Source of the DNA: Rhodospirillaceae bacterium
Lineage (GTDB): Bacteria; Pseudomonadota; Alphaproteobacteria; Dongiales; Dongiaceae
Length of the DNA stretch: 64,000 bases
Assembly (NCBI GenBank): GCA_016712715.1
Contig: JADJQM010000001.1
Coordinates: 186,001 to 250,000, forward strand
Reading direction: 5' to 3'
Positions 9,489-18,278 of this stretch are shown piece by piece (the stretch's first letter is position 1; each line of letters begins with the position of its first letter). A program made the translations under genes and the position numbers. The notes under the pieces were generated by a model. The model made no database searches and was not told where the DNA came from. It saw only the letters and a list, made by a program, of their open reading frames with translations.

Positions 9489-10927
9489 CGCGTCACCTCG
9501 TCGTCGCCGTAGATCTCGGCATGGAATCTGTTGGCGAGGGTCTGCAGGTCCGGCCCGAACACCCGTGAGGCGGTCATCGGGGGAAATGCGGCGCGGATCT
9601 TGTCGAGTGTTGCCTGCAAAGCGGGCGGTGCCGCGCGACCTGTCATCTGGAGAGCCTGCGAGGCCACGGCACCCAGCATGGCAAGTGCAGCTTCAAGGCA
9701 AAGTCCAGTTTCCTCCTGAGCGCGCCAGGCAAGTCCGGTCAGGGGGGCGACGTCGTTCTGGCCGAAGCCGCCGGCTTCACTGCCGGGCAGGAAGGTGCGC
9801 TGGGCTGCGCGCCTTGCCTGCTCGGCATAGCCGACCTGGACGAATCCGACGATGCCGATATAGGCGTCATCAGCTGCCTGCAATTGATCCGGCAGCAGCG
9901 AGTAGCGGCCGTCAAGCAGCTTTGTGCAGTGCCGTTCGGCCAGGATGCAAAGATCGGTGCAGGCCGCGGCCAGGTTGTCGAGTGCGGGATAGGCGCGCGC
10001 ATTGTGATAGCCGCCATTGCTGTAGACCCGGCCCGTAGGGTGTTGTGCGTCGGGCATCAGGAAGACGGGATTGTCGGTAACGGATATCAGCGACGACGCG
10101 GCAATCTCCTCGGCCTGTGCCACCGCGCGGCGCATCTGGCCGAGTACACGCGGCAGGATGCGATAGCTGACCGGCGCCTGATAGGGGCGGCGTTCCGCGA
10201 CACCGCCTTGGAGCAACTCGCGCAGGTGCCGCAATGTCGCCGCTTCATAGGGATCACCCCACAGTTCCTCGAAAGCTGCGTCATAGGCTTCGAGCGGTGC
10301 TCTGATGGCCTCGGCCGAGAGCGCAAACACGCGTTCAGCCAGATCGAGGCGCCGCCGCATGGCGATAGCGCCGTCGGCAATAAGAGCGCTGGCGGCCGGC
10401 GATCCGTTGATGAGCGAGAGGGCATCTTTCTCGCCCAGCGGAAAAGTCTCGGCAAGGTCGATGATGAGCGGCGCCATCCAGAGAATTTCGCCGGCGCCGC
10501 CTTGCCCCGCAATCGAGACCTTCGGCAAGGCGCCACCGGAGAGCAGGTCCGCCACAGCTTCGGCCAGGGCCGGCGTCACCGCCGCATGGCCTTCGATGAA
10601 GTTGGCGAGGCGGGCCAGGATGATGCCGCGCGCGACCCGTTCCGGTGCCGGCGGGCCAAAGGCGACGGCGGCGCTTCTTGGCGGGCGCTGTGCATGCTGG
10701 CGCCGCGCTTCGCCGGTCAGGCGTTTGTTCGCATGCTGACCATAACCGCTGGTGACGCCGTAGATGGTCAGACCGGGATCGGAATCAATGAGATGCATGA
10801 AGGCGGCCCGGGCGTTGGCCATCCGAGCCATCGCGACCGTGCCGAGGGCAACGGATTCCCTCTCCCAGGCGACCCGGCGATAGGCATCGAGTGTGATATC
10901 GGCGCGCACATTCAGACTGAGCGACAT
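9485..10927 (-). CDS. Aromatic amino acid lyase (HAL/PAL/TAL) family protein lacking the MIO serine
   Basis: This 480-residue protein starts at ATG 10927 with GGAGAGG upstream. Family features are clear: YGVTSGYG holds the catalytic loop Tyr, KDALSLINGSPAASA matches the LINGT region, YQAPVSYRILPRVLGQ the QDxYSLR region, and SVTDNPVF the C-terminal motif. At the position where MIO-forming Ala-Ser-Gly should sit (about 142-144 in histidine ammonia-lyase) it reads Gln142-Gly-Gly-Ala-Gly-Glu147, with no serine. It therefore probably cannot form the electrophilic MIO cofactor. It may catalyse another reaction or have a non-catalytic role. Coupled to maoC. Confidence 0.85.
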   Translation of the reverse strand: MSLSLNVRADITLDAYRRVAWERESVALGTVAMARMANARAAFMHLIDSDPGLTIYGVTSGYGQHANKRLTGEARRQHAQRPPRSAAVAFGPPAPERVARGIILARLANFIEGHAAVTPALAEAVADLLSGGALPKVSIAGQGGAGEILWMAPLIIDLAETFPLGEKDALSLINGSPAASALIADGAIAMRRRLDLAERVFALSAEAIRAPLEAYDAAFEELWGDPYEAATLRHLRELLQGGVAERRPYQAPVSYRILPRVLGQMRRAVAQAEEIAASSLISVTDNPVFLMPDAQHPTGRVYSNGGYHNARAYPALDNLAAACTDLCILAERHCTKLLDGRYSLLPDQLQAADDAYIGIVGFVQVGYAEQARRAAQRTFLPGSEAGGFGQNDVAPLTGLAWRAQEETGLCLEAALAMLGAVASQALQMTGRAAPPALQATLDKIRAAFPPMTASRVFGPDLQTLANRFHAEIYGDDEVTR

Positions 10928-11112
10928 GGGGTAACCTCTCCTGACCTTGCCCCAATTTCTTAATTGATTCCTGGTCCGGAAACAGCGCCTGATCGCGTCT
11001 GGCCCAGCCGGAACGGGAACTTTCTCCGAAACCACTTGTTTGGGCACGCGTCTGGAAGCTTAGATAGCGCGCCGGATCGTCAATCCGCATCGTTCAGCCG
11101 TGGGAGCCTGCC

Positions 11113-11592
11113 ATGACGAATTGCCGAAACCTTGCCACCTTGGCCATGGCCGCCTTTCTGATGGTGCCGGTCATGCCCGCGGCCCAGGCCGAAGGCGGGG
11201 TCAATGTCGGCGTTCTCGACTGCCATGTCAGCGGCAGCGTCGGCTACCTGATCGGGTCGGACAAGACCATGACCTGCGTCTTCAAGCGGCCGGACGGCAG
11301 CCAGGAGAATTATCGCGGCGAGATCACCCGCTATGGACTTGATATCGGGTTCACCCGCGAAACCCGCATGTTCTGGGGTGTCGTGGCCCCGGGCAATGTG
11401 GCGCGGGGCGCCCTGGCCGGCACCTATGCCGGCGCCGGTGCCGACGTGGCAGCGGGATTGGGCGTCGGCGCCAATGCCCTCTTTGGCGGCGGCAACAGCC
11501 AGATCGCCCTGCAGCCGGTCAGCGTGAACGGCAATGTGGGTGTCAACGTCGCCGCCGGCGTCTCCAAGCTGACTCTGGCGCCCGGGATGTAA
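11113..11592 (+). CDS. DUF992 domain-containing exported protein
   Basis: This 159-residue protein has a signal peptide (LATLAMAAFLMVPVMPAAQA, cleavage near residue 26). The mature part starts with GVNVGVLDCHVSGSVGYLIG and continues with KTMTCVFKRPDGSQENY, the paired-cysteine pattern of DUF992, a family largely confined to alphaproteobacteria. A Gly/Ala-rich segment follows. It is probably periplasmic or envelope-associated; the function is unknown. It is divergent from the lyase gene across a 185-bp intergenic region. Confidence 0.85.
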   Translation: MTNCRNLATLAMAAFLMVPVMPAAQAEGGVNVGVLDCHVSGSVGYLIGSDKTMTCVFKRPDGSQENYRGEITRYGLDIGFTRETRMFWGVVAPGNVARGALAGTYAGAGADVAAGLGVGANALFGGGNSQIALQPVSVNGNVGVNVAAGVSKLTLAPGM

Positions 11593-11858
11593 CCGGGGCA
11601 TCTGGTTGAGGACGAAACGCGACCTGACCCAGACTGCCAACATTTTGCTTTTCGGGGCGGGATCGTCACAGATTTTGCACGCCCTCATCGTCATTGCCTA
11701 TCCACGCGCAGACAGTGTCAGCCATGCCATGGCATGCCGCAATCCGACCGCGCTCTAACCCCTTATTAACCACTCCGGCATCAAAACTGCATATGAGGTA
11801 TCGACCGCCCGGAATCCCCCCGGTGGAGCGGCAATTCTTGCCTGATCTGGACTGATTT

Positions 11859-13891
11859 ATGGCCGTGCTGAGCGTCAAGGAAGCGGTGGAACTGGGCGAG
11901 CGCTACGAGATTGCGCCGAGCCAGCGTCTGCCGGCCTTCGACAGCGGCATGGCCGAGGCCTATGCGGCCACCGACCGGGTCGACGCGTCGCGGAAGGTCA
12001 TTGCCCTCATCTCGCCGGGTCATCTCGCCATCAGGGGCCTCGCGATCGCCCCCACGCGCAATGCCGCCGGCGCTTATCTGATGTGGCCGCTGGCGTCGGG
12101 TATCGTCGATTGGCCCGTCGGCGTCGAGGGCAATGATGTTCTCTGGGGCCGGCGACCAGCTTTCATTTACTCGATCCCCACCGGCGAGCGCCTGATGGGT
12201 GCCAATGGACAGATTCCGCAGATGTCGGAATCGCAGCTGATCAAATCCTTCATCCAGCCGGCGATCCAGATGTTGCGCGACCTCATCCTCATCGGATGTC
12301 CGCATCGCGCCATCCGGCCGCAGAATATCTACTTCCAGAACGGCAACAGCGGCGACCTCATGTTCGGCGATTGCCTCGCCTCGCCACCCGGCACCGGCCA
12401 GCCAGCATCCTGCGAAACAGTCGACAACGCGATCTCGGATCCGGTTGGGCGCGGCGTGGGTTCGGTGGCCGACGATCTCTATGCCATCGGCGCAACGGCG
12501 ATCATGCTCTTTCTCGGCCGTGATCCTGTGGCAAATCTCAGTGATGAGCAGATCATCAACGCCAAGATCAACATGGGCTCGTTTTCAACCCTGGCCGGTG
12601 GCGAAAACTGGCTCCGAGCCTGGCCGAACTGTTCCGCGGCCTGCTCTGCGACAAGATCGCCGATCGCTGGACGATCAAGCAGCTCGAAGGCTGGATGACC
12701 GGCGCGCATTTCAATCCAACGCTGCCCAGCATCCCGCAGCGTGCCTCGCGTCCCCTGAAATTCAGCGGTGGCGAGTTCCTCAACAAGCCGGCGCTGGCCC
12801 ATGCCATGTCGCGTCACTGGAACGAGGCCATCGCCCTGATTGCCGATGGCGATTTCGACAATTGGTTCAAGCGCGGCTTCGGTGACGAGAAGGCGGCCGA
12901 CAAGATGCTGCGCATCGTCGGACTCGCCAACGCCTATGGTCCGCAATCGGGCATCCGCGACCGCACCGTCTCACGCTACATCATCCTGATGGGTGGCAAT
13001 CTGCCGATCTGCTACAAGGATATCCGCACCAGCCTGATGGGACTGGGCTCGATGCTGTCGCATTATTTCGAGCGCTCGGAGCGGGTTCAGCAGATCGCCG
13101 AGCTGATGAATGCGCGGCTGCCCCATGCCTGGCTTGAAGAACAACCCAATCTGCGGCCCGACCAGATGCAGTTGCGCCGCTCCCTGGAGATGATCGACAA
13201 GGTCATCGACCGCGCCGCTCCCGGCTACGGCATCGAGCGCGTGCTCTACGAACTCGACCGCGGCACGCCGTGCAAATCGGCCCTCATCGCTGACTACTAT
13301 GTCGTCAACTCGGCCGACTTGCTGCCGGCGATCGACGCCGCCATTCCGGGAGCGCCTCACGGGACGCTGCCAATGGACCGGCACATCGCGGCCTTCATTG
13401 CCGTCAACATGAAGCGCTCGATGGACAATGAGCTCATCGGCCTCGCCGACAAGGACGATGATATTGCCTATCGCACGGCGATCCTGCGCTCGCTGGCGAT
13501 CGTGCAGCGCGTTCACCAGCAATATGATCTGCCGCGCCTCTCCCAGGTTGTGGTGGAAATGTTGGAGCCGGTGATCGCCGCCTTCCACAATTCCGGCATG
13601 CGCGATCATATCCGTAGTCAGATCGAAACGCATGCCCAGGGCTGCCGCTTTGACGAGATGTTGCTGCTGCTTGATGGTGACGGATCGCTGCGCCGCGCCG
13701 ATACCGACGGCTTTGCCCAAGCGATGCTGGAATATGCCGGTCTCGAGCGCGGCCGGGCGTGGCTGGCAAATGGTGGCCTCACTGAAATTTCGCGTGTGCG
13801 CGGAATTGCGCAGCGTACGGCGGCCATAACGGCGACGCTCACCTCCAGTGCCTGCCTCGCGGCCTATGGCGTCGTCTCAGTGTTGTTCTAG
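11859..13891 (+). pseudogene. Protein-kinase-like (pseudokinase) protein, frameshifted
   Basis: Two frames join into one protein of about 677 residues. Frame 1 runs 11859-12607. The protein continues in another frame as APSLAELFRGLLCDKIADRW to 13891. One extra A in the AAAA run at 12604-12607 restores continuity, so this is probably a sequencing error. The N-terminal third resembles a Ser/Thr kinase: CPHRAIRPQNIYF replaces HRD (Asp to Ala at 151, Asn156 kept), LMFGDC stands in for DFG, and SVADDLYAIGATAIM matches the helix-F region. It thus looks like a catalytically dead kinase. The rest is helical, ending in one membrane segment. The next gene is a membrane protein 21 bp on. Confidence 0.7.
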
Positions 13892-13912
13892 CAGGAAAGG
13901 GGGAACGGGCAG

Positions 13913-14419
13913 GTGGCCAAGAACAGCAAGACAAAAACCGTCACGACCTATGAGGGCCTCGGGGTGAAGCCATGGGGCCTGATCGTGCCTGTCGTGCTGA
14001 TCGGCCTGATCTTCATGCCCAGCGCTGCCGTCGTCTGCGCCGGTATGCTGCCGACCCTGGTGGCGCGGCTGGTCGACAGCTCGCCTGGCCGTCGCCTTTC
14101 CATCACGGTGGGTTCGCTCAACCTTGTTGGCTGTCTCTATTTCCTCAATAGCATCTGGGCCGCCGGTCACAGCGTCGGCGATATTCAGATCGTGTTGGCC
14201 GACAGCTATGGCTGGCTCGCCGCCTTGAGCGGTGCCGGTGCTGGGTGGGTCATCTTCGGCGCCATGCCGGCGATTATCGGCAAGATCGCCGAAACCCAGA
14301 CCGCGCTGCGTCTCCGTCGCATCACCGGTGACCAGGAGAGGCTGGTCAAGGAATGGGGCGAAACCGTGCGCGGTGTGTACGGCGTCCAGGTCGTGCCCAA
14401 GGAAGAGGGCGGGGAATAG
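13913..14419 (+). CDS. Conserved membrane protein of unknown function
   Basis: This 168-residue protein starts at GTG 13913 with an AGGAAAGG ribosome-binding site. It has three hydrophobic segments at about 20-50, 62-85 and 101-127, with charged ends (N-terminal AKNSKTKT, C-terminal RLRRITGDQERLVKEW). I do not recognise the family. Its position 21 bp after the pseudokinase suggests a two-gene operon in which this protein may help anchor or partner the kinase-like protein. Confidence 0.75.
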   Translation: MAKNSKTKTVTTYEGLGVKPWGLIVPVVLIGLIFMPSAAVVCAGMLPTLVARLVDSSPGRRLSITVGSLNLVGCLYFLNSIWAAGHSVGDIQIVLADSYGWLAALSGAGAGWVIFGAMPAIIGKIAETQTALRLRRITGDQERLVKEWGETVRGVYGVQVVPKEEGGE

Positions 14420-14424
14420 GAAAG

Positions 14425-14440
14425 GGCCGCTAGAGCGGCC
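14425..14440. repeat. Perfect inverted repeat GGCCGCT-AG-AGCGGCC
   Basis: A 7-bp perfect stem with a 2-bp centre lies just after the stop of the membrane protein gene. There is no T-run, so it is only a weak terminator candidate. Confidence 0.35.
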
Positions 14441-14567
14441 GCCGCCATGCTCTTGCAAGCAATTGAGCGGCCGGCCCCAGGCTCTATCCTCGATCGTCGT
14501 TGCTTCATCCTTTAGGCGGGCTATTCGAGCGTTCGCGAAGGAGTTGTGTCCGCACTGACCTGGATCG

Positions 14568-15488
14568 CTATTTGAGGTCGGCCGGAACCCAGAGTTTACC
14601 CAGTGCTGCTGTCAGTCTCGGTGTGGCGAAGTCGACGAAGGCGCGGATTTTAGGGGCGAGGATGCGGACTTGAGGGTAGACGATCTGCACCGGCACCGGC
14701 GGTGGTGTGAACTTTTCCAGGACCGGAACAAGGCGGCCCTTTCGAATATGATCTGCCACCATATAAGAGAGGGCAATTGTGATACCGTCACCCTTCTCGG
14801 CCGCCGCCAGAGCGAAAGCGGCATCGTTGATTTCCAGGCGCGGTATCAATGATACTTGGCTGGCAACGCCATCGGCGACGTGCCGCCATTCCCGGTTGGG
14901 CATGAGGCCAGTAAAGGCGATGATTGAGTGGAGCTTGAGGTCTGCCGGGAATTGCGGAACACCCCGCTTTGCCAAATAGGCGGGGCTTGCCACAAGAAGG
15001 CGCCTCACCTCGCCGACGCGGCGTGCGATGACGGTTGAGTCCGGAAGTGAACCGATCCGGATCGCAACATCGAAACCTTCCTCAACCATATTGGCGACCC
15101 GATCCAACAAGGCGACCGACGCGGTGATCCGGGGGTTGGCCTCAAGGAACGCGCAAACGACGGGTGCCAGCCAGAGTCGACCGAATGTCACCGAAGCCGT
15201 AAGGGCAAGGTGTCCCGACGGCACGGCCGTTTCACCGACGGCTTCTTTTTCGGCCGTCTCCATTTCAGCCAGGAGCCGCCGCGCGTTCTCCAGGAATCTT
15301 GCGCCGACTTCGGTGAGGTTGAGCGAACGCGTCGTCCGATTGAACACCTGTGCGTCCAGGCGCCCCTCCAAGGAAGATATGGCGCGCGTGACGGCCGGTG
15401 GAGAAATGTTCAGGCGCGCGCCAGCCTTGGCAAAGCTGCCGGCATCGGCAACGGCCACGAACACCTCCAATTCATGAAATTTATCCAC
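14568..15488 (-). CDS. LysR family transcriptional regulator
   Basis: This 306-residue protein has an N-terminal winged helix (MDKFHELEVFVAVADAGSFA with helix PPAVTRAISSLEGRL) and a periplasmic-binding-like effector domain from about residue 90. The length is typical. It is divergent from the carboxymuconolactone-decarboxylase-like gene at 15618, the usual LysR arrangement, so it probably regulates the four-gene set up to 18068. The subclass resembles the CrgA/DsdC-like regulators that often control detoxification genes; the effector is unknown. Confidence 0.92.
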   Translation of the reverse strand: MDKFHELEVFVAVADAGSFAKAGARLNISPPAVTRAISSLEGRLDAQVFNRTTRSLNLTEVGARFLENARRLLAEMETAEKEAVGETAVPSGHLALTASVTFGRLWLAPVVCAFLEANPRITASVALLDRVANMVEEGFDVAIRIGSLPDSTVIARRVGEVRRLLVASPAYLAKRGVPQFPADLKLHSIIAFTGLMPNREWRHVADGVASQVSLIPRLEINDAAFALAAAEKGDGITIALSYMVADHIRKGRLVPVLEKFTPPPVPVQIVYPQVRILAPKIRAFVDFATPRLTAALGKLWVPADLK

Positions 15489-15497
15489 TTATTATTC

Positions 15498-15544
15498 CTC
15501 TTGAAGAAATAATTAATTCCACAAAATGCCTATTCTTTCAAGAG
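15498..15544. promoter_or_regulatory. Interrupted inverted repeat in the LysR divergent promoter
   Basis: CTCTTGAA (15498-15505) and TTCAAGAG (15537-15544) form a perfect 8-bp inverted repeat 31 bp apart between the lysR start (15488) and the divergent gene (15618). The location suits a LysR binding region, although the arm spacing is wider than a single T-N11-A box. Confidence 0.4.
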
Positions 15545-15617
15545 TGCGCTGAAGCCAAATTGTTGGGGAGCCGAGGCGAAGTGTCGTCGGCGAGGAAAAT
15601 CAGGTTGGAGGAAGAAC

Positions 15618-16163
15618 ATGTCCCGCGTCACGGTCGTTGATCCCAAGATGGCTACCGGCGAAGCCAAGCAATTGTTGGATGCTGTCCAAGGCGCGCTTGG
15701 CATGGTGCCGAATTTCATTCGAGTCCTTGCCAATTCACCGGCGGCGCTCAATGCCTTTCTCGGCCTTCACGGCATCGCTGGCGCTGGCGCCCTTGATGCC
15801 AAGACGCGCGAGCGCATTGCCCTATCGGTGGCTGAGCAGAACGCCTGCCAGTATTGCGTCTCCGCCCACACCGCGATTGGCCGCAAGGCCGGTCTCGACA
15901 ATGACGAAATTCTGGCCAACCGTCAGGGCAAGTCGTCGGACGCGAAGGCCGAGGCGGCTCTCGTCTTCTCCCGCGCCCTGGTCGACAATCTGGGCCAGGT
16001 CACCTCGGCTGAATTCAACGCCGTCCGAGCCAGCGGTCATTCGGATGCCGAGATTGTCGAGATCATTGCCCACGTCGCCATGAACATCTTCACCAATCTT
16101 CTTGGCAAGGCGACCGAAGTCGAGATCGATTTTCCCAAGATCGAATTGAGCCGCGCCGCCTGA
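15618..16163 (+). CDS. Carboxymuconolactone decarboxylase (AhpD-like) family protein
   Basis: This 181-residue protein has the AhpD-like core RERIALSVAEQNACQYCVSAHT, with the Cys-x2-Cys pair and downstream histidine that give peroxidase-type alkylhydroperoxidase activity. The length fits the peroxidase-related subfamily. A GGAGGAAG ribosome-binding site precedes the ATG. It heads a set with an NTF2-like protein, a PPOX-fold protein and a YHS-domain protein, divergent from lysR. An antioxidant role is inferred. Confidence 0.9.
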   Translation: MSRVTVVDPKMATGEAKQLLDAVQGALGMVPNFIRVLANSPAALNAFLGLHGIAGAGALDAKTRERIALSVAEQNACQYCVSAHTAIGRKAGLDNDEILANRQGKSSDAKAEAALVFSRALVDNLGQVTSAEFNAVRASGHSDAEIVEIIAHVAMNIFTNLLGKATEVEIDFPKIELSRAA

Positions 16164-16192
16164 TTGGCCAGCGTTTCTGTTTCGATCCGAAC

Positions 16193-16228
16193 GGCGGATG
16201 GACCGATGCTCCGATGGATCCATCCGCC
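16193..16228. terminator. Stem-loop between the AhpD-like and NTF2-like genes
   Basis: GGCGGATGG (16193-16201) pairs perfectly with CCATCCGCC (16220-16228) and is followed by ATCTTT. It may be an intrinsic terminator or attenuator that lowers expression of the downstream genes. Confidence 0.4.
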
Positions 16229-16261
16229 ATCTTTCCACTCGATCGAGGAGGTACTTGCCAC

Positions 16262-16729
16262 ATGACCCAGAAACCACCCCTGCCGCCCTTCACGCGGGAG
16301 ACCGCCATCCAGAAGGTTCGCAAGGCCGAAGATGCGTGGAACGGCCGCGATCCTGTCGCGGTATCTCTTGCCTATACCGTCGACAGCCGCTGGCGCAACC
16401 GCGCCGATTTCCCGGTGGGCCGGGATGCCATCAAAGCCTTCCTCACCGCCAAATGGGCACGGGAAAACCAATATCGCCTGATCAAGGAATTGTGGACCTT
16501 TGCCGACAATCGGATTGCCGTCCGCTTTGCCTATGAGTGGCAAAGCGAGGATGGCGCCTGGTTTCGATCCTACGGCAACGAGAACTGGGAATTCGACGAG
16601 AACGGATTGATGCGCCTTCGCTTCGCCAGCATCAACGATCTCGCCATCTCGGAGTCGCAGCGGAAGTTCCGCTGGCCGCAGGGACCGCGACCGCTGGACC
16701 ACCCCGGTCTCTCCGATCTTGGTCTCTAA
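16262..16729 (+). CDS. DUF1348 / NTF2-like family protein
   Basis: This 155-residue protein carries the NTF2-like cone fold typical of DUF1348. Visible features are TAIQKVRKAEDAWNGRDP, YTVDSRWRNRADFPVGRDAI and FAYEWQSEDGAWFRSYGNENW. The ATG at 16262 follows GAGGAGGT. Function is unknown, although DUF1348 genes commonly sit with detoxification genes. It ends 29 bp before the PPOX-fold gene and is probably in the same transcript. Confidence 0.87.
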   Translation: MTQKPPLPPFTRETAIQKVRKAEDAWNGRDPVAVSLAYTVDSRWRNRADFPVGRDAIKAFLTAKWARENQYRLIKELWTFADNRIAVRFAYEWQSEDGAWFRSYGNENWEFDENGLMRLRFASINDLAISESQRKFRWPQGPRPLDHPGLSDLGL

Positions 16730-16758
16730 CTGCTTCAGCACGCAGAGGAGTCATCGCC

Positions 16759-17382
16759 ATGGGCCATCGTTTTGCCGAAATTGCCTTCACGGACAGCGTG
16801 AAGGCCATGCAGGAAGCCATGGGCAGCCGATCTAGCTATCAGCACATGGAGGAAATGGACGAGCCCGTGAATCAGGTTCTGGGCGCAAATGAGGCCGGCT
16901 TCATCGGTGCCCGAGACAGCTTCTACATGGCAACGGTCAGCGAAACCGGTTGGCCTTACGTGCAGCATCGCGGCGGGCCGGCCGGCTTCGTGCGTGTGCT
17001 AGACGAGAAGACGATCGGCTTTGCGGATTTTCGCGGCAATCGCCAATACATCAGCGTCGGCAATGTCATGAAGGATAACCGTGTATCGCTGTTCTTCATG
17101 GACTATGCACATCGCACGCGACTCAAACTGCTCGGCCGCGCCAGAACGGTCGACTTGTCGGACGGCGACCTGTTGTCCAAACTCGAAGTGCCGACCTACA
17201 GGGCGCGGGTCGAGCGAGGCATTGTTATCGACGTCGAGGCATTTGACTGGAACTGTCCGCAGCATATCGTTGAACGCTTTACGTTAGCGGAAATCGAGAG
17301 CGCTGTGGCGCCTTTGCAGACTCGCATCGCTGAACTGGAGGCGCATCTGAAGGCGGCAACGGAAGACCAAATCGCCCCCTAA
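16759..17382 (+). CDS. Pyridoxamine 5'-phosphate oxidase (PPOX-fold) family protein
   Basis: This 207-residue protein has the split-barrel flavin/heme-binding fold. It contains FYMATVSETGWPYVQHRGG, VLDEKTIGFADFRGNRQYIS and NVMKDNRVSLFFMDY. The C-terminus ends in a short coiled coil. The ATG at 16759 follows AGAGGAG. Members bind FMN, F420 or heme and are often reductases; no specific substrate can be assigned. It belongs to the LysR-linked redox set. Confidence 0.88.
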   Translation: MGHRFAEIAFTDSVKAMQEAMGSRSSYQHMEEMDEPVNQVLGANEAGFIGARDSFYMATVSETGWPYVQHRGGPAGFVRVLDEKTIGFADFRGNRQYISVGNVMKDNRVSLFFMDYAHRTRLKLLGRARTVDLSDGDLLSKLEVPTYRARVERGIVIDVEAFDWNCPQHIVERFTLAEIESAVAPLQTRIAELEAHLKAATEDQIAP

Positions 17383-17561
17383 TGCCCGTTCGTTTTCGCA
17401 GGGCGGAAGAAACTGTTTCGGCCAATGCACATTCTCCTGCGTGCCAACGGCCTCTAAGTTTTGACGAACACTGACGTGATTTCGGCCGCCTCGGGCGGCT
17501 CGAAGTTCCGCAGCTGTCTTAATTTCACTGAACCCCTCAATTTTGCAGACAAGGAAAGCAA

Positions 17562-18068
17562 ATGAATATCAAGTCCAGGTCGATTTTGGTTCCGGCATTC
17601 GTCGCGCTTGCCGTGGTCCTCGGTTCCATCTCAGGTAGCACGCCAAGGGCTTTCGCTTATGACGAAGCATCCACTTCCGCTATCAATGTCGAAGGCAGCA
17701 ACGTCATTCTTCATGGCTTTGATCCGATCGCCTATTTCACGGTCGGCAAGCCGGTCGAGGGCAAGGACGCCTATGCCGCCGAGTTCGAAGGTGCCACTTA
17801 TCATTTCGCGTCGGCCGACAACATGAAGATGTTTCAGGCAGATCCAGCGAAATATACGCCGGCATTCGGCGGGTTCTGTGCAATGGGCGTAGCGCTTGGC
17901 AAGAAGCTCGATGTCGACCCTTCGGTCTTTGAGGTCGTGGACGGCAAGCTCTATCTCAACGTCAATGCCGATGTGAAGAAGAAGTGGGTCCAGGACATCC
18001 CGGGCAACATCAAGACGGCCAATGAAACCTGGCCGACGATTGAGAACAAGGCACCGAAAGATCTTTAA
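17562..18068 (+). CDS. YHS domain-containing exported protein
   Basis: This 168-residue protein has a Sec signal peptide ending near SGSTPRAFAYD (about residue 33). The mature part carries a YHS domain: VILHGFDPIAYFTVGKPVEG, ATYHFASADNMKMFQADP, then FGGFCAMGVALGKK. YHS domains are small metal-binding modules found in copper and heavy-metal proteins. It is probably periplasmic. A 179-bp gap separates it from the PPOX gene, so it may have its own promoter. A terminator hairpin lies at 18224-18247. Confidence 0.9.
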   Translation: MNIKSRSILVPAFVALAVVLGSISGSTPRAFAYDEASTSAINVEGSNVILHGFDPIAYFTVGKPVEGKDAYAAEFEGATYHFASADNMKMFQADPAKYTPAFGGFCAMGVALGKKLDVDPSVFEVVDGKLYLNVNADVKKKWVQDIPGNIKTANETWPTIENKAPKDL

Positions 18069-18223
18069 TGATGGTGGCTGGGGAGGGGACGTCGCAACAG
18101 CGACCAGCGACGCCCCCGACCTGATGTCCGGTCGGATTCGGTGCCGGATATCTAGCGAGGTGAACGGAAGGGATCATCGCTCTTGCCAGAGAGGTCCGCC
18201 GATGAGTCGACGGTAGAAACGCG

Positions 18224-18247
18224 AAAGGCGGGCTCAAGCCCGCCTTT
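18224..18247. terminator. Bidirectional intrinsic terminator between the YHS gene and rpoH
   Basis: AAAGGCGGGC and GCCCGCCTTT form a perfect 10-bp stem around a TCAA loop, followed by CTT on the plus strand. It lies between convergent genes and can serve both. Confidence 0.75.
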
Positions 18248-18278
18248 CTTGTTGATCTGTCGAATGCTTGAAGTGCTA

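Noticed and set aside
14425..14440. GGCCGCTAGAGCGGCC palindrome as an intrinsic terminator
   Set aside because: Stem is only 7 bp with a 2-bp loop and no T-run; kept only as an inverted repeat.
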